The notes under the pieces: model-generated | What the model was told of the DNA's origin: nothing | Seen by the model: only the letters and a program-made list of their open reading frames with translations | Databases searched by the model: none | Source of the DNA: Chitinophaga niabensis | GTDB lineage: Bacteria > Bacteroidota > Bacteroidia > Chitinophagales > Chitinophagaceae | DNA length: 64,000 nucleotides | Reading direction: 5' to 3' | Assembly (NCBI RefSeq): GCF_039545795.1 | Contig: NZ_CP154260.1 | Location: 4,469,001 to 4,533,000 of the forward strand | Program-made: the position numbers and the translations under genes | Shown: positions 55,588 to 64,000 of the stretch, piece after piece | Layout of the letters: each line of letters starts with the position of its first letter | How positions within the stretch are numbered: position 1 is the stretch's first letter

Positions 55588-55803
55588 TTAGTGCTTGTGG
55601 GTGCTATCAGCGTGAGCAGCAGCAGAATCAACCGGAGCCAGAGCAGCAGAATCAACAGTTGCAGCAGAATCAACAGCAGGAGCTGCGTTCAGCGCTTGAG
55701 AATCAGCAGGTGTTGTTGTAGTTGAATCAGTAGTTGAAGTTGAAGCATTGTTACAAGCAACAAACATACCGGTAGCGATAGCTAATACAAATAATTTTTT
55801 CAT
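55588..55803 (-). CDS. Small Ala/Ser/Thr/Asp-rich lipoprotein
   Basis: 71 residues. Lipobox FVAC near 17 and mature start CNNAST. The mature part is low complexity: runs of TTDSTTTTPADS, then imperfect repeats of AxVDSAA (about four copies), ending in DSTHKH. Such small abundant lipoproteins are common in Chitinophaga-like genomes; the function is unknown. It has both a clear promoter and a clear terminator, so it is probably expressed as a single short mRNA. Confidence 0.78.
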   Translation of the reverse strand: MKKLFVLAIATGMFVACNNASTSTTDSTTTTPADSQALNAAPAVDSAATVDSAALAPVDSAAAHADSTHKH

Positions 55804-55828
55804 GTTGATTTTGTGTTTTAAATCGCCG

Positions 55829-55858
55829 CAAAGTTATGCAAAAATCTTATTATACAAA
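55829..55858 (-). promoter_or_regulatory. Promoter of the small lipoprotein gene
   Basis: Minus-strand TTTG (55855-55858) and TAACTTTG (55829-55836), 18 bp apart, 25 bp before the start codon. Confidence 0.6.
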
Positions 55859-55885
55859 ATATAATTTTATATAATATGCACTGAA

Positions 55886-57202
55886 CTACTTCTTTCTAAA
55901 GAAAATTTTCAGTGGGACCCCCTGAAAATTAAAGTTTTCGCGCAATTTGTTCTCCAGGTAGTTCCTGTAGGGCGTTTTTATATCGTCCGGCAAATTGGCA
56001 AAGAAAGCAAAGGCGGGGGTATGCGTAGGCAATTGCGTTACATATTTGATCTTGATAGGTGTACCTCTTACCACGGGTGGTTTGAACGCATCTATGGCTT
56101 TAAGCATGATCTCGTTCAGTTTGGAGGTCTGGATCTTACGTTTCCTGTTCTCATACACATCCAGCGCTACTTCTATCGCTTTGAAAATCCGTTGTTTGTC
56201 AGGTACGGAAGTGAAAACGATCGGTACATCATTAAAGGGTGCTATGCGCTCTTTGAGTTCCTTTTCGTAATCGCGGGCGGAGTTGGTGTGTTTTTCCACC
56301 AGGTCCCATTTATTTACCAGGATCACGATGCCTTTCCCTTTACGGGCAGCCAGGCTGAAGATGCTGATATCCTGTGCGGTGATGCCTTTTTCAGCATCCA
56401 GCAGCAGCATACAGATATCTGCTTCATCCAAAGCCCTTACGGCCCGGATCACGGAATAGAACTCCAGGTCCTCATGCACTTTATTCTTACGGCGGATACC
56501 GGCGGTATCTATCAGGATAAATTCTTTCTGGTAGAGATTATACCTGGTGTGAATGGTATCACGGGTGGTACCGGCAATATCTGAAACGATATTCCGCTCC
56601 TCTCCTATGAGTGCATTCAGCAGGGATGATTTACCTACATTCGGCTGGCCGATGATGGCAATCTTAGGAATACCGCTGTCCGGGCCTTCCGCCTGTTCAT
56701 CATCTTCTTTGATCAGCGCTGTTATTTCATCCAGTAGCTCACCGGTGCCGCTTCCGCTCATGGAAGAAAGGAAATGCACATGTTCAAAGCCGAGGCCATA
56801 GAACTCAGATGCTTCCAGCTGGCGCTCATGATTATCTACTTTATTTACTGCCAGGAAAACAGGTTTATTGGAGCGGCGCAGCAGATCTGCCACGTCAGCA
56901 TCCAGGTCTGTAATACCTGTAGTAACATCACACATGAAAAGCACCAGGTTGGCTTCTTCCATGGCAATCTTCACTTGTTTGCGTATCTCACGTTCAAATA
57001 CATCTTCGCTTTTGGCAACAAAACCGCCAGTATCTATCACGTTGAAGGACTTACCGTTCCATTCAGCGATCCCGTACTGCCGGTCGCGGGTTACCCCACT
57101 TGAGTCATCAACGATAGCCTTCCGCTGCTCCAGCAAACGGTTAAATAAAGTTGATTTCCCTACGTTCGGGCGGCCTACAATTGCTACTGTAAAACCAGGC
57201 AT
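55886..57202 (-). CDS. der: Ribosome-assembly GTPase Der (EngA)
   Basis: 438 residues. Two consecutive G domains: first GRPNVGKSTLFNRL near 10 with DTGGF and NKVD, second GQPNVGKSSLLNAL near 180 with DTAGI and NKWD. A C-terminal KH-like domain follows. Acts in 50S assembly. It is downstream of era with a 21-bp gap, a likely operon of two ribosome GTPases. Confidence 0.96.
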   Translation of the reverse strand: MPGFTVAIVGRPNVGKSTLFNRLLEQRKAIVDDSSGVTRDRQYGIAEWNGKSFNVIDTGGFVAKSEDVFEREIRKQVKIAMEEANLVLFMCDVTTGITDLDADVADLLRRSNKPVFLAVNKVDNHERQLEASEFYGLGFEHVHFLSSMSGSGTGELLDEITALIKEDDEQAEGPDSGIPKIAIIGQPNVGKSSLLNALIGEERNIVSDIAGTTRDTIHTRYNLYQKEFILIDTAGIRRKNKVHEDLEFYSVIRAVRALDEADICMLLLDAEKGITAQDISIFSLAARKGKGIVILVNKWDLVEKHTNSARDYEKELKERIAPFNDVPIVFTSVPDKQRIFKAIEVALDVYENRKRKIQTSKLNEIMLKAIDAFKPPVVRGTPIKIKYVTQLPTHTPAFAFFANLPDDIKTPYRNYLENKLRENFNFQGVPLKIFFRKK

Positions 57203-57223
57203 ATTATACTATTTAAATTGTAC

Positions 57224-58096
57224 TTAAATCAATCCGTATTCTTTCAGATACAGATCGTTGTCGCGCCATTTAGGACGCACTTTTACATGTAATTCCAGGA
57301 ACACTTTACGGTCCAGGAACTTTTCTATATCCACCCTTGCCCTGGAACCTATTTCTTTAATAGACTTTCCTTTTTCGCCAAGGATGATACCCTTTTGTGT
57401 TTCGCGGGTAACGATGATCTCTGCGGAGATCTTGGTCAGCGTGGTCTTTTCTTCAAACTGTGTAACCAACACCGCCGTATGATATGGTATCTCTTCTTCG
57501 AAGAGTAAAAATATCTTTTCACGGATGATCTCTCCCACGAAGAAACGTGTAGAACGGTCTGTGAGCGTGTCTTCCGGGTAAAATGCCTCGCTTTCCGGCA
57601 GGAATTCGAGGATCTGTTTTAAGAGTACATCCAGGCCCTTTTTCTGCAAAGCAGAAATGGTGATCACTGCTTTGGCTTTGCCCCATACTTTGCAGCGTTC
57701 GGTCAATGCATCCAGTTCAGCCTTTTCCAGCACATCCATTTTATTGATCACCAGCAGGCAGGTGGCTTTCAGCTTGAGGGAATCAAACATCGCCAGGCAT
57801 TCTTCCACATTATCTTTTGCCTCCATCATCAGCAGGGCTACATCTGCATCTTCCAGTGCGGAACGTACGGCGCCCATCATTTTCTCATGCATCTTGTATT
57901 TGGGATCAATGATACCGGGGGTATCGGAGAACACGATCTGGTAACCGGGTTCCGTTACTACAGCCATGATCCTGTGCCGGGTGGTTTGCACCTTGGGGGT
58001 TACAATTGCCAGTTTCTCACCCAACAATGCGTTGAGCAAGGTACTTTTTCCGGCATTAGGTTTACCAAAGATGTTTACAAATCCAGCACGATGCAT
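57224..58096 (-). CDS. era: GTPase Era
   Basis: 290 residues. G domain with GKPNAGKSTLLNALLGEKLAIVTPKVQTTRHR near 11-42, DTPG near 58, NKMD near 119, then the KH domain (ETQKGIILGEKGKSIKEIGSRARVDIEKFL) that binds the 3' end of 16S rRNA. First gene of the era-der pair. Confidence 0.96.
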   Translation of the reverse strand: MHRAGFVNIFGKPNAGKSTLLNALLGEKLAIVTPKVQTTRHRIMAVVTEPGYQIVFSDTPGIIDPKYKMHEKMMGAVRSALEDADVALLMMEAKDNVEECLAMFDSLKLKATCLLVINKMDVLEKAELDALTERCKVWGKAKAVITISALQKKGLDVLLKQILEFLPESEAFYPEDTLTDRSTRFFVGEIIREKIFLLFEEEIPYHTAVLVTQFEEKTTLTKISAEIIVTRETQKGIILGEKGKSIKEIGSRARVDIEKFLDRKVFLELHVKVRPKWRDNDLYLKEYGLI

Positions 58097-58150
58097 ACTA
58101 TCTGATTTTTACGTGTGAACTAAGCTGTGGGTGCAATTTAGTACAAATAA

Positions 58151-58176
58151 AAAAAGCCGAATTGCTTCGGCTTTTT
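58151..58176 (-). terminator. Terminator between initiator tRNA and era
   Basis: 11-bp stem AAAAAGCCGAA and its complement with a TTGC loop and T-runs at both sides; lies 100 bp downstream of the tRNA on its strand. Confidence 0.82.
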
Positions 58177-58276
58177 AACTTTTTAGAAGTTTGGAGACTG
58201 TGATCTCTTTTACTTTTTTGTAAGGATTTAACTTTTTCGCCGTTGGCGTTTCAGCCTTCCTCTTTACTTTCTTTTG

Positions 58277-58348
<72 letters not shown>

Positions 58349-58357
58349 ATGTGGGTG

Positions 58358-58388
58358 CAAAGGTAAACGAATTTTAATACTCACCAAA
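58358..58388 (-). promoter_or_regulatory. Promoter of the initiator tRNA
   Basis: Minus-strand TTTG (58385-58388) and TACCTTTG (58358-58365), 19 bp apart, 9 bp before the tRNA 5' end. Exact consensus. Confidence 0.7.
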
Positions 58389-58527
58389 TATTTTTCATCC
58401 TTTGGCGAAAAATAATTCAGCCTTATCCGTGAAGAAGCTTGCCAGCCGGGTCTTACAAAGGAAGTCTTTTATGACATGTAATAATGAGTAAGTATAATAT
58501 GTAAAGAGATCACAGTCGGGGCCCTGC

Positions 58528-58908
58528 TTAAAATGGCAGGTCATCCGCCGGATTTTCTATCTCCGGTTCTGCTGTTCTGCTTCCATTTGTCCGTTGACCA
58601 CCCGGCAGTAATTTCAGGTCTGTAACCCTTAATTTCAGCACCGCAGTTACTCCTCCTGCATTGTTGTTATAAGTGTCCACTACAGGAACGCCTTCCACAA
58701 ATACATAGGTACCCTGTAACATGTAAGGCCCCACGGCATTTGGATACCACATGGCGCAATCTACCCAGACCGTCCGGTCTGTTTGAACGCCCTGCGCGTT
58801 CCTGTACCTTTCGTTGTGTGCAACATTAAAATTCAGGACTTGTTTTCCGTTCACTGTGTTCTGCACAGCGTTTTTGCCAAGGTGGCCGATGATTTGAAGT
58901 TTGATCAT
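58528..58908 (-). CDS. ssb: Single-stranded DNA-binding protein
   Basis: 126 residues from ATG 58908 (MIKLQIIGHLGKNAV). OB fold with NVAHNERYRNAQGVQTDRTVWVDCAMW and the GTYVFVEGVP block; the C-terminal acidic tip ends in ENPADDLPF, the SSB partner-binding motif. Shorter linker than usual, so possibly a second, smaller SSB copy. The ORF begins nine codons earlier at 58935, which is not expected in SSB. Confidence 0.92.
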   Translation of the reverse strand: MIKLQIIGHLGKNAVQNTVNGKQVLNFNVAHNERYRNAQGVQTDRTVWVDCAMWYPNAVGPYMLQGTYVFVEGVPVVDTYNNNAGGVTAVLKLRVTDLKLLPGGQRTNGSRTAEPEIENPADDLPF

Positions 58909-59034
58909 TTGATAAATGATTGTTTCGGTTAACAATAATTGTTTCTCAAAATGATCTCTGCTGGAAAAAAGTGGGGAGTACTGTTCCTGGATTAACGGGA
59001 TGAAGATAATGGAAAAAATACATCCTGAAAAAAA

Positions 59035-59068
59035 TTTGTGCAGAATTCCTGCTGTGTGTCTACCTTTG
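59035..59068 (+). promoter_or_regulatory. Promoter of the TPP-riboswitch transcript
   Basis: TTTG at 59035-59038 (followed by TG) and TACCTTTG at 59061-59068, 22 bp apart. It is a little wide, but this is the only candidate just before the riboswitch. Confidence 0.55.
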
Positions 59069-59079
59069 CAATAGAAACC

Positions 59080-59185
59080 GGATAAGCACAGCTTATCCTT
59101 TTCACCTCGGGGTGCCTTACTATCAGGCTGAGATCACACCCGTTGAACCTGACCAGGTAATGCTGTTTAGGAAAGGTAAGTGACG
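59080..59185 (+). promoter_or_regulatory. TPP (THI-box) riboswitch with upstream hairpin
   Basis: Conserved blocks in order: CTCGGGGTGCC at 59106, CAGGCTGAGA at 59125, ACACCCGTTGAACCTGA near 59136, then CCAGGTAATGCTG and AGGAAAGGTA. The region 59101-59185 is the aptamer. A perfect hairpin GGATAAGC-ACA-GCTTATCC (59080-59098) precedes it. No obvious terminator before 59281, so control is probably at translation initiation or with an unseen structure. Thiamine pyrophosphate should repress the downstream receptor. Confidence 0.94.
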
Positions 59186-59280
59186 TTTCCTTACCTGTTT
59201 ACGATAGTTTGACCATTGCAGCACACCGTGCTACTATGGCTATGCATCATTTTGAATCATTTGAACAAACAGGATCTACC

Positions 59281-61653
59281 ATGAAAAAATTCATGCTCTT
59301 AGCGCTGCTGTGCGTATCTGTATTTACACAGGCGCAGGTAGTTATCACCGGTGTAGTAACAGATAAAACATCCGGTAAACCGCTGGAAGGCGCCAGCATC
59401 TCTATTTACAACGGCTCCGGTACACATACAGATACTAAAGGACAATACCGCATCACTGTTCCCGGGCATGGTTCCTATACGCTGCAGGCAAGCTTTCTGG
59501 GCTTCATTACTATACAGGAAACCATCAAAGTGCAACAGAAAACAACTGAATTAAATATTGCATTACAGGAAACTGGCCTCTTTGTAAAACCTGTGGAGAT
59601 CTCCAGTCTGCGTGCAGGCAGGAACGCTCCTTTCACCAAATCAGAACTGAGTAAAGAAGATATTGCCAAACAGAACCTCGGGCAGGACCTGCCACTACTG
59701 CTCAACCAGCTGCCTTCCGTAGTAACCAATTCGGATGCAGGTGCCGGTGTAGGATATACGGGGCTGAGGGTACGTGGCAGTGACATTACCCGCATCAATG
59801 TTACCATCAATGGTATTCCCGTGAACGATGCAGAATCCCAGGGTACCTTCTTTGTGAATATGCCGGACTTTGCTTCTTCCGTGAACAGCATCCAGCTGCA
59901 ACGTGGTGTAGGCACTTCTACCAATGGCGCCGGGGCTTTCGGAGCTTCACTGAACCTCAGCACCAATCAGTTCAATGATAAAGCATATGCTGAAATTGAT
60001 AATAGCTACGGCTCTTTTGATACCTGGAAACACACGGTAAAAGCCGGTAGCGGCCTTATTAACGGGCATTTCACAGTAGATGCACGTTTATCAAAGATCT
60101 CTTCGAACGGGTATGTTGACAGAGCTGCATCAGACTTACGTTCCTTCTATACCTCCGCTGCATACATCTCTGAAAAAACGGCTATCCGCCTGAATGTATT
60201 CTCCGGAAAGGAAAAAACATACCAGGCATGGAATGGTATTTCAAAAGGCGATCTTGATACTAACAGAACATACAACTCAAGTGGCACCCAAAAACCAGGC
60301 GCTCCTTATGATAATGAAACGGACAACTACCAGCAGGATCATTATCAGCTGTTCTTTAATCACGCTATTCACAATAACCTGAACTTCAACGTAGCGCTGC
60401 ATTACACACGTGGCCGCGGTTATTATGAGAATTATCTTGCGGATCAGCTCTATACAGATTATGGCCTGTCAGCACCCATCATCAACGGCGCACCTGTTAC
60501 CGAAACAGACCTGATCCGTCAGCTATGGCTGGACAATCATTTCTATGGCGGTATATTCTCCGTTAATCACAATGCCGGCAAATTCAGCTGGAGTGCAGGT
60601 GGCGGCTGGAACCGTTATGATGGTAAACATTACGGCAAGATCATCTGGGCAGAGCAGGCTATTGAAAAAGATTACCGCTGGTACAACCTGAATTCTTTTA
60701 AAACAGATCTCAACTTCTACTGGAAAGGTGAATACGCCATCACTGAAAAACTGAAAGCATTTGCAGATGTGCAGTACAGGCATGTAGTTTATGAACTGAA
60801 CGGCTTCCGCAAGAACCCGGAGATCCGCCAGAAGAAACGGTATGATTTCTTCAATCCCAAAGGAGGTTTTACTTTCCAGCTGAACAACAAACAACATCTC
60901 TATGCTTCCTACGCCATCGGCAATAAAGAACCTAACAGGGATGATTTTGAAGTGGGTTTATTACAAGCTCCTAAGCACGAAACCCTGCGTAACCTGGAAG
61001 CGGGCTACGTACTTCGCAGCCAGAAAGGTGGTGTGCAGGCAAACGTGTATTACATGAACTACCGTAATCAACTGGTGCTCACCGGCCAGATCAATGATGT
61101 AGGCGCATACGCCAGAACCAATATCCCGAAAAGCTATCGCCTTGGGCTTGAGCTGGATGGCCATTACAATCTATTCCCCCAGCTCACGCTGGCCGGGAAC
61201 ATTGCTTTGAGCCGCAACCGCGTATTTGATTACACAGAGTTCCTGGATGATTGGGATAATGGTGGTCAGAAACCTGTTACGCATAAAGAATCTGATATTT
61301 CCTTCTCTCCTAACCTGGTGGCCGGCTATACAGTCAGCGTCAAACCTGTTGCAGGCTTGTCGGTTGACTGGGTTGGTAAATACGTGAGCCGCCAGTTCCT
61401 GGATAATTCTTCTGATAAAGCACGTACACTGGATGCTTTCCTGGTGAACGATATCCGCATCAATTATATCGTTCCGCAGCAATTATTTAAGGAGTTAGGT
61501 TTGCAACTGATGTTGAACAACGTGTTCAATGAAATGTACGAGCCGAACGGGTATACTTATGGTTACCTGGAAGGTGGGACCGTAAAATCTTCGAACACCT
61601 ATTTCCCCATGGCCGGCTTCAATTTTATGGCCGGAATAAGGATCGGCTTATAA
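59281..61653 (+). CDS. TonB-dependent outer-membrane receptor, predicted thiamine-related
   Basis: 790 residues from ATG 59281, where a signal peptide begins (MKKFMLLALLCVSVFTQAQ). The ORF extends 24 codons upstream into the leader. Order: carboxypeptidase-like domain near 22-105 (VVTDKTSGKPLEGASI), plug near 115-235 (LRVRGSDITRINVTINGIPVND), 22-strand barrel to the end (MAGFNFMAGIRIGL). Location under a TPP riboswitch predicts uptake of thiamine or a thiamine precursor across the outer membrane, as proposed for similar Bacteroidota receptors. No inner-membrane transporter follows. Confidence 0.9.
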   Translation: MKKFMLLALLCVSVFTQAQVVITGVVTDKTSGKPLEGASISIYNGSGTHTDTKGQYRITVPGHGSYTLQASFLGFITIQETIKVQQKTTELNIALQETGLFVKPVEISSLRAGRNAPFTKSELSKEDIAKQNLGQDLPLLLNQLPSVVTNSDAGAGVGYTGLRVRGSDITRINVTINGIPVNDAESQGTFFVNMPDFASSVNSIQLQRGVGTSTNGAGAFGASLNLSTNQFNDKAYAEIDNSYGSFDTWKHTVKAGSGLINGHFTVDARLSKISSNGYVDRAASDLRSFYTSAAYISEKTAIRLNVFSGKEKTYQAWNGISKGDLDTNRTYNSSGTQKPGAPYDNETDNYQQDHYQLFFNHAIHNNLNFNVALHYTRGRGYYENYLADQLYTDYGLSAPIINGAPVTETDLIRQLWLDNHFYGGIFSVNHNAGKFSWSAGGGWNRYDGKHYGKIIWAEQAIEKDYRWYNLNSFKTDLNFYWKGEYAITEKLKAFADVQYRHVVYELNGFRKNPEIRQKKRYDFFNPKGGFTFQLNNKQHLYASYAIGNKEPNRDDFEVGLLQAPKHETLRNLEAGYVLRSQKGGVQANVYYMNYRNQLVLTGQINDVGAYARTNIPKSYRLGLELDGHYNLFPQLTLAGNIALSRNRVFDYTEFLDDWDNGGQKPVTHKESDISFSPNLVAGYTVSVKPVAGLSVDWVGKYVSRQFLDNSSDKARTLDAFLVNDIRINYIVPQQLFKELGLQLMLNNVFNEMYEPNGYTYGYLEGGTVKSSNTYFPMAGFNFMAGIRIGL

Positions 61654-61657
61654 CATT

Positions 61658-61686
61658 AAAACCCGCTACCACAGCGGGTTTTTTAT
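61658..61686 (+). terminator. Terminator of the TPP-controlled receptor gene
   Basis: 10-bp stem AAAACCCGCT / AGCGGGTTTT with a 5-nt loop and a T-run, right after the stop codon. Confidence 0.9.
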
Positions 61687-61732
61687 TGCTGTCAATTCAT
61701 GACATAAGGAGTTTTTTTTCGTATATTTGAAC

Positions 61733-62572
61733 ATGAAATTTATCGACAACGAACTGCAGGAAAGACTCCTTAATTTTTACAAAGGCCAAGGCAAATTAAC
61801 CGTACTTACAGGGGCAGGGCTTTCTGCCGACAGTGGTATTCCAACCTTCCGGGATAAAGATGGATTCTGGACCGTTGGCTCCGTCAACTACATGCCTGAA
61901 GAAATGGGCACCTACAAAATGTTCCTTAAACAACCGCTCGATGTATGGAAATGGTTCCTGTACAGACTGGGTATTTGTTCCAAAGCGAACCCCAATGTTG
62001 GGCATTATGCCATAAAAGAACTGGAAGATCTTTTCGGCAGCAGGTTCCAGCTGATCACACAGAATGTGGACGGACTTCATTTTAAAGCCGGAAGCGCAAG
62101 AGATGCTGCCTACCTGATACATGGCACGCTTGAATATTCCCGTTGCGGAGAAGGGTGCTCCGATGATCTTTACCCCTATCCCAACCTTCCGATGGAAAAA
62201 GGAGATGAGCTCACACCGGAACAAATAGAGACATTAAAATGCCCTGTATGCCGCTCTTATTTAAGACCGCATGTGTTGTGGTTCGATGAATACTATAATG
62301 AAATGTACTATAAGCTGGATAGCTCTCTGCGTGCGGCCAAACAAACAGGGTTATTGCTTGTTGTAGGCACATCAGGTTCTACCAATCTTCCTGTAAGGAT
62401 TGCCACCCAGGTTTTAAACAGCGGTGGGTTTATTATTGATATTAATAAACACCCTAACCATTTTTCAGATATGGCCAGCGATAAAATGTATGGCTATGCG
62501 CTTAAAGGCAGCAGTAGTGATATCTTACCGGAGTTTGTAGAACTATTCAAAGGCTTTACTAAGACAATATAG
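61733..62572 (+). CDS. Sirtuin-family NAD-dependent protein deacylase
   Basis: 279 residues from ATG 61733. Rossmann part with GAGLSADSGIPTFRDKDGFW (27-46) and TQNVDGLHFKAGS (109-121); general base His130 in LIHGTLE; zinc Cys at 138, 142, 170 and 173. These are the sirtuin signatures; the family removes acyl groups from lysine using NAD. Substrates are unknown. A TTG two codons upstream is less likely. There is a TATATTTG only 4 bp before the ATG; see rejected items. Confidence 0.92.
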   Translation: MKFIDNELQERLLNFYKGQGKLTVLTGAGLSADSGIPTFRDKDGFWTVGSVNYMPEEMGTYKMFLKQPLDVWKWFLYRLGICSKANPNVGHYAIKELEDLFGSRFQLITQNVDGLHFKAGSARDAAYLIHGTLEYSRCGEGCSDDLYPYPNLPMEKGDELTPEQIETLKCPVCRSYLRPHVLWFDEYYNEMYYKLDSSLRAAKQTGLLLVVGTSGSTNLPVRIATQVLNSGGFIIDINKHPNHFSDMASDKMYGYALKGSSSDILPEFVELFKGFTKTI

Positions 62573-62618
62573 CAAGTTTCGGGTTTTAAATCCCCCTCAG
62601 ATCAGCAACCTTTGCTGT

Positions 62619-63356
62619 ATGAAACTACAAAACAAAACAGCCCTGATCACTGGTGGAACCAGTGGCATCGGTTTAGCAACAGCACAGGACTTTATCCGCG
62701 AAGGCGCAAAAGTGATCATTACCGGTCGTGATGAAATTACATTGCATGAGGTCGTTCAGCAACTCGGAGAAAACGCATCCGGGATAGTTTGCGATGCAGG
62801 AAATATCCACGACATCCTTGCGTTACCAGTGAAACTAACATCCATTGATATTCTTTTCTGCAATGCCGGTTACGGTAAATTCGCTCCTATTGAAGCCGTA
62901 ACAGTTGAACAGTTTGATGAACTGTTTGATATACTGGTGAAAGGCGTTTTCTTTACTACGCAGGCTGTACTCCCGTTAATGAAAGAAGGTGGTTCCATCA
63001 TCTTTAACACCTCGGTTGTTACACTATATGGTTCACCTTACGCCTCCGTTTATTCAGCAGCTAAATCAGCAGTAGCATCTTTCATCAAAACCTTCGCTGC
63101 AGAATGTACAGCAAAGGGAATACGCGTCAATGGCGTAAGCCCCGGTTATACAGAATCGAAAGGTTTTGAAAAAACCGGCATGTCTGCAGAACAGATTGAA
63201 GGCGTTAAACAATCCGTTATTCCCACATTACCCTTTAAGCGTTTTGGAAAAGCCATGGAAATTGCCAAAGCTGTTAGTTTTCTGGCTTCTGACGATGCGT
63301 CCTATTTACACGCAACAGAATTGATCGTAGATGGTGGCTACTCCACCATAAAGTAA
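62619..63356 (+). CDS. Short-chain dehydrogenase/reductase (SDR) family protein
   Basis: 245 residues. Classical SDR: cofactor motif ALITGGTSGIGLATAQDF near 8-25, NAG motif CNAGYGKF near 85, catalytic Ser, Tyr and Lys in NTSVVTLYGSPYASVYSAAKSA (YxxxK), and GVSPGYTESKG near 168. The late IVDGGYSTIK is also typical. The substrate cannot be told. It follows the sirtuin gene by 46 bp without a terminator, so one mRNA is possible. Confidence 0.9.
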   Translation: MKLQNKTALITGGTSGIGLATAQDFIREGAKVIITGRDEITLHEVVQQLGENASGIVCDAGNIHDILALPVKLTSIDILFCNAGYGKFAPIEAVTVEQFDELFDILVKGVFFTTQAVLPLMKEGGSIIFNTSVVTLYGSPYASVYSAAKSAVASFIKTFAAECTAKGIRVNGVSPGYTESKGFEKTGMSAEQIEGVKQSVIPTLPFKRFGKAMEIAKAVSFLASDDASYLHATELIVDGGYSTIK

Positions 63357-63442
63357 CATTTCCCTCCCTCCGGCAGACATAACCAATTGATCTTTTTACT
63401 ACTTTTAGCCTAAAATCAACCAATCCAACTGCCTGAGGGAGA

Positions 63443-64000
63443 ATGAGCGAAAAGATAAACAATGAAAGGGAGCTGCTGGCCAGTGTAGCACGGGCAGATG
63501 AGAGAGCTTTCGAAAAGATCGTTCATCATTATTATCCCCGGCTGCTCCCCTTTGTTATTAACATAACAAAAACAAAATACGCAGCCGAAGAAATAGTACA
63601 GGAGGTATTTCTGCGCCTCTGGCAACACCGCCATGAGCATGAGCGTATTTATAACCTCAGCTCCTGGTTATTCACCATCGCTTCCAATCTTTCCCTTACC
63701 TATATTAAAAGAGCCGCCATGGAAGGCAAACTGCTCAAACTGATACAGAGCAGCCAGGCAGACAGTACATTGGATGCAGAAGAAAGGCTCAACTGGAAAG
63801 AAAGCGGCCTGCTGATCTACGAGGCTGTTAAACGCCTCCCACCCCAACAACAACTCATCTACCAACTCAGCCGCCAGGAAGGATTGAGCAATCCGGAAAT
63901 AGCCGAAAGACTGAAACTATCCCCCAATACCGTGAAAAACCACCTGGTAAAGGCTATTCAGTCCATCCGCGTCTTTATCCGGCGGGCCACCTTAATTTTT
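63443..64000 (+). CDS. ECF RNA polymerase sigma factor, C-terminally cut by the window edge
   Basis: Open frame from ATG 63443 to the last base, at least 186 residues and no stop. Region 2: ARADERAFEKIVHHYYPRLLPFV and YAAEEIVQEVFLRLWQHR. Region 4: VKRLPPQQQLIYQLSRQEGLSNPEIAERLKLSPNTVKNHLVKAIQSIR, a helix-turn-helix typical of Bacteroidota FecI-like sigma factors. A fecR-like gene probably follows outside the window (inference). Preceded by an 86-bp gap that holds no clear promoter. Confidence 0.9.
   Translation, partial: MSEKINNERELLASVARADERAFEKIVHHYYPRLLPFVINITKTKYAAEEIVQEVFLRLWQHRHEHERIYNLSSWLFTIASNLSLTYIKRAAMEGKLLKLIQSSQADSTLDAEERLNWKESGLLIYEAVKRLPPQQQLIYQLSRQEGLSNPEIAERLKLSPNTVKNHLVKAIQSIRVFIRRATLIF

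Noticed and set aside
61722..61729. TATATTTG promoter box for the sirtuin gene
   Set aside because: It is only 3 bp before the ATG, so transcription would begin inside the gene, and no TTTG lies at -33. A leaderless mRNA cannot be excluded but is not supported.

Overview
The window reads as a chromosomal stretch of a Bacteroidota bacterium, most likely family Chitinophagaceae and probably Chitinophaga or a close relative (inference from gene content; no search was run). The pointers are a SusC/SusD pair with an ECF sigma factor and a FecR anti-sigma factor, several Cys-anchored lipoproteins with Lys/Asp-rich starts, a B-type succinate dehydrogenase with one membrane subunit, DUF2851 and DUF2520 proteins, and the Bacteroidota promoter signature TTTG-N18-21-TAnnTTTG, which I could place upstream of ten transcripts. 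Most of the window is ordinary housekeeping DNA. I see no CRISPR array, complete insertion sequence, prophage or recognisable defence island.

Layout. 1-3217: start of lipA (cut by the edge), a predicted outer-membrane protein, OsmC, an array of about 53-bp hairpin-plus-T-run repeats, and DUF2851. 3286-5986: a SAM-I riboswitch leading a cystathionine gamma-synthase-type enzyme and homoserine dehydrogenase. 6079-10208: five tandem paralogous surface-type lipoproteins in one operon. 10282-13152: maf, a UbiA prenyltransferase, kdsC and a DUF2520 protein. 13432-16750: topA and a transglutaminase-like protein, followed by a gene-free stretch with a long palindrome and a G-rich tract. 17387-24294: M48 protease, plsY, prmA, a small secreted protein, rpsO-pnp and ftsE. 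24370-26485: a self-regulated blaI/blaR1-like pair whose peptidase carries two TonB C-terminal domains. 26523-33947: purM, ribF, holA, an exonuclease, a coiled-coil membrane protein, a response regulator and an ABC-F protein.

34082-42825: fecR, susC (with the STN signalling domain), susD, a secreted deacetylase-like protein and, convergent at the far end, an ECF sigma factor. This looks like a signal-responsive glycan uptake locus. 42968-47089: HdeD-like protein, oligopeptidase B and a Tat-exported Gfo/Idh/MocA oxidoreductase. 47334-50868: sdhCAB with its own promoter and terminator. 50892-53169: a MurNAc-6-phosphate etherase and an amino-sugar kinase, suggesting cell-wall sugar recycling. 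53283-58908: S41 protease, two small envelope proteins, der, era, initiator tRNA and ssb. 59035-61653: a TPP riboswitch driving a TonB-dependent receptor, predicted to import thiamine or a precursor. 61733-64000: sirtuin, SDR oxidoreductase, and a second ECF sigma factor that runs off the right edge.

The best candidates for something little described are the five-gene lipoprotein expansion, the tandem terminator-like repeat array at 1565-1862, the palindrome at 16821-16911, the Arg/Gly/Asp-rich tail on PNPase, and the inverted repeat that brackets the initiator tRNA. None is proof of a new system. Several start codons were moved from the longest ORF to sites that agree with family N-termini, signal peptides or promoter positions.
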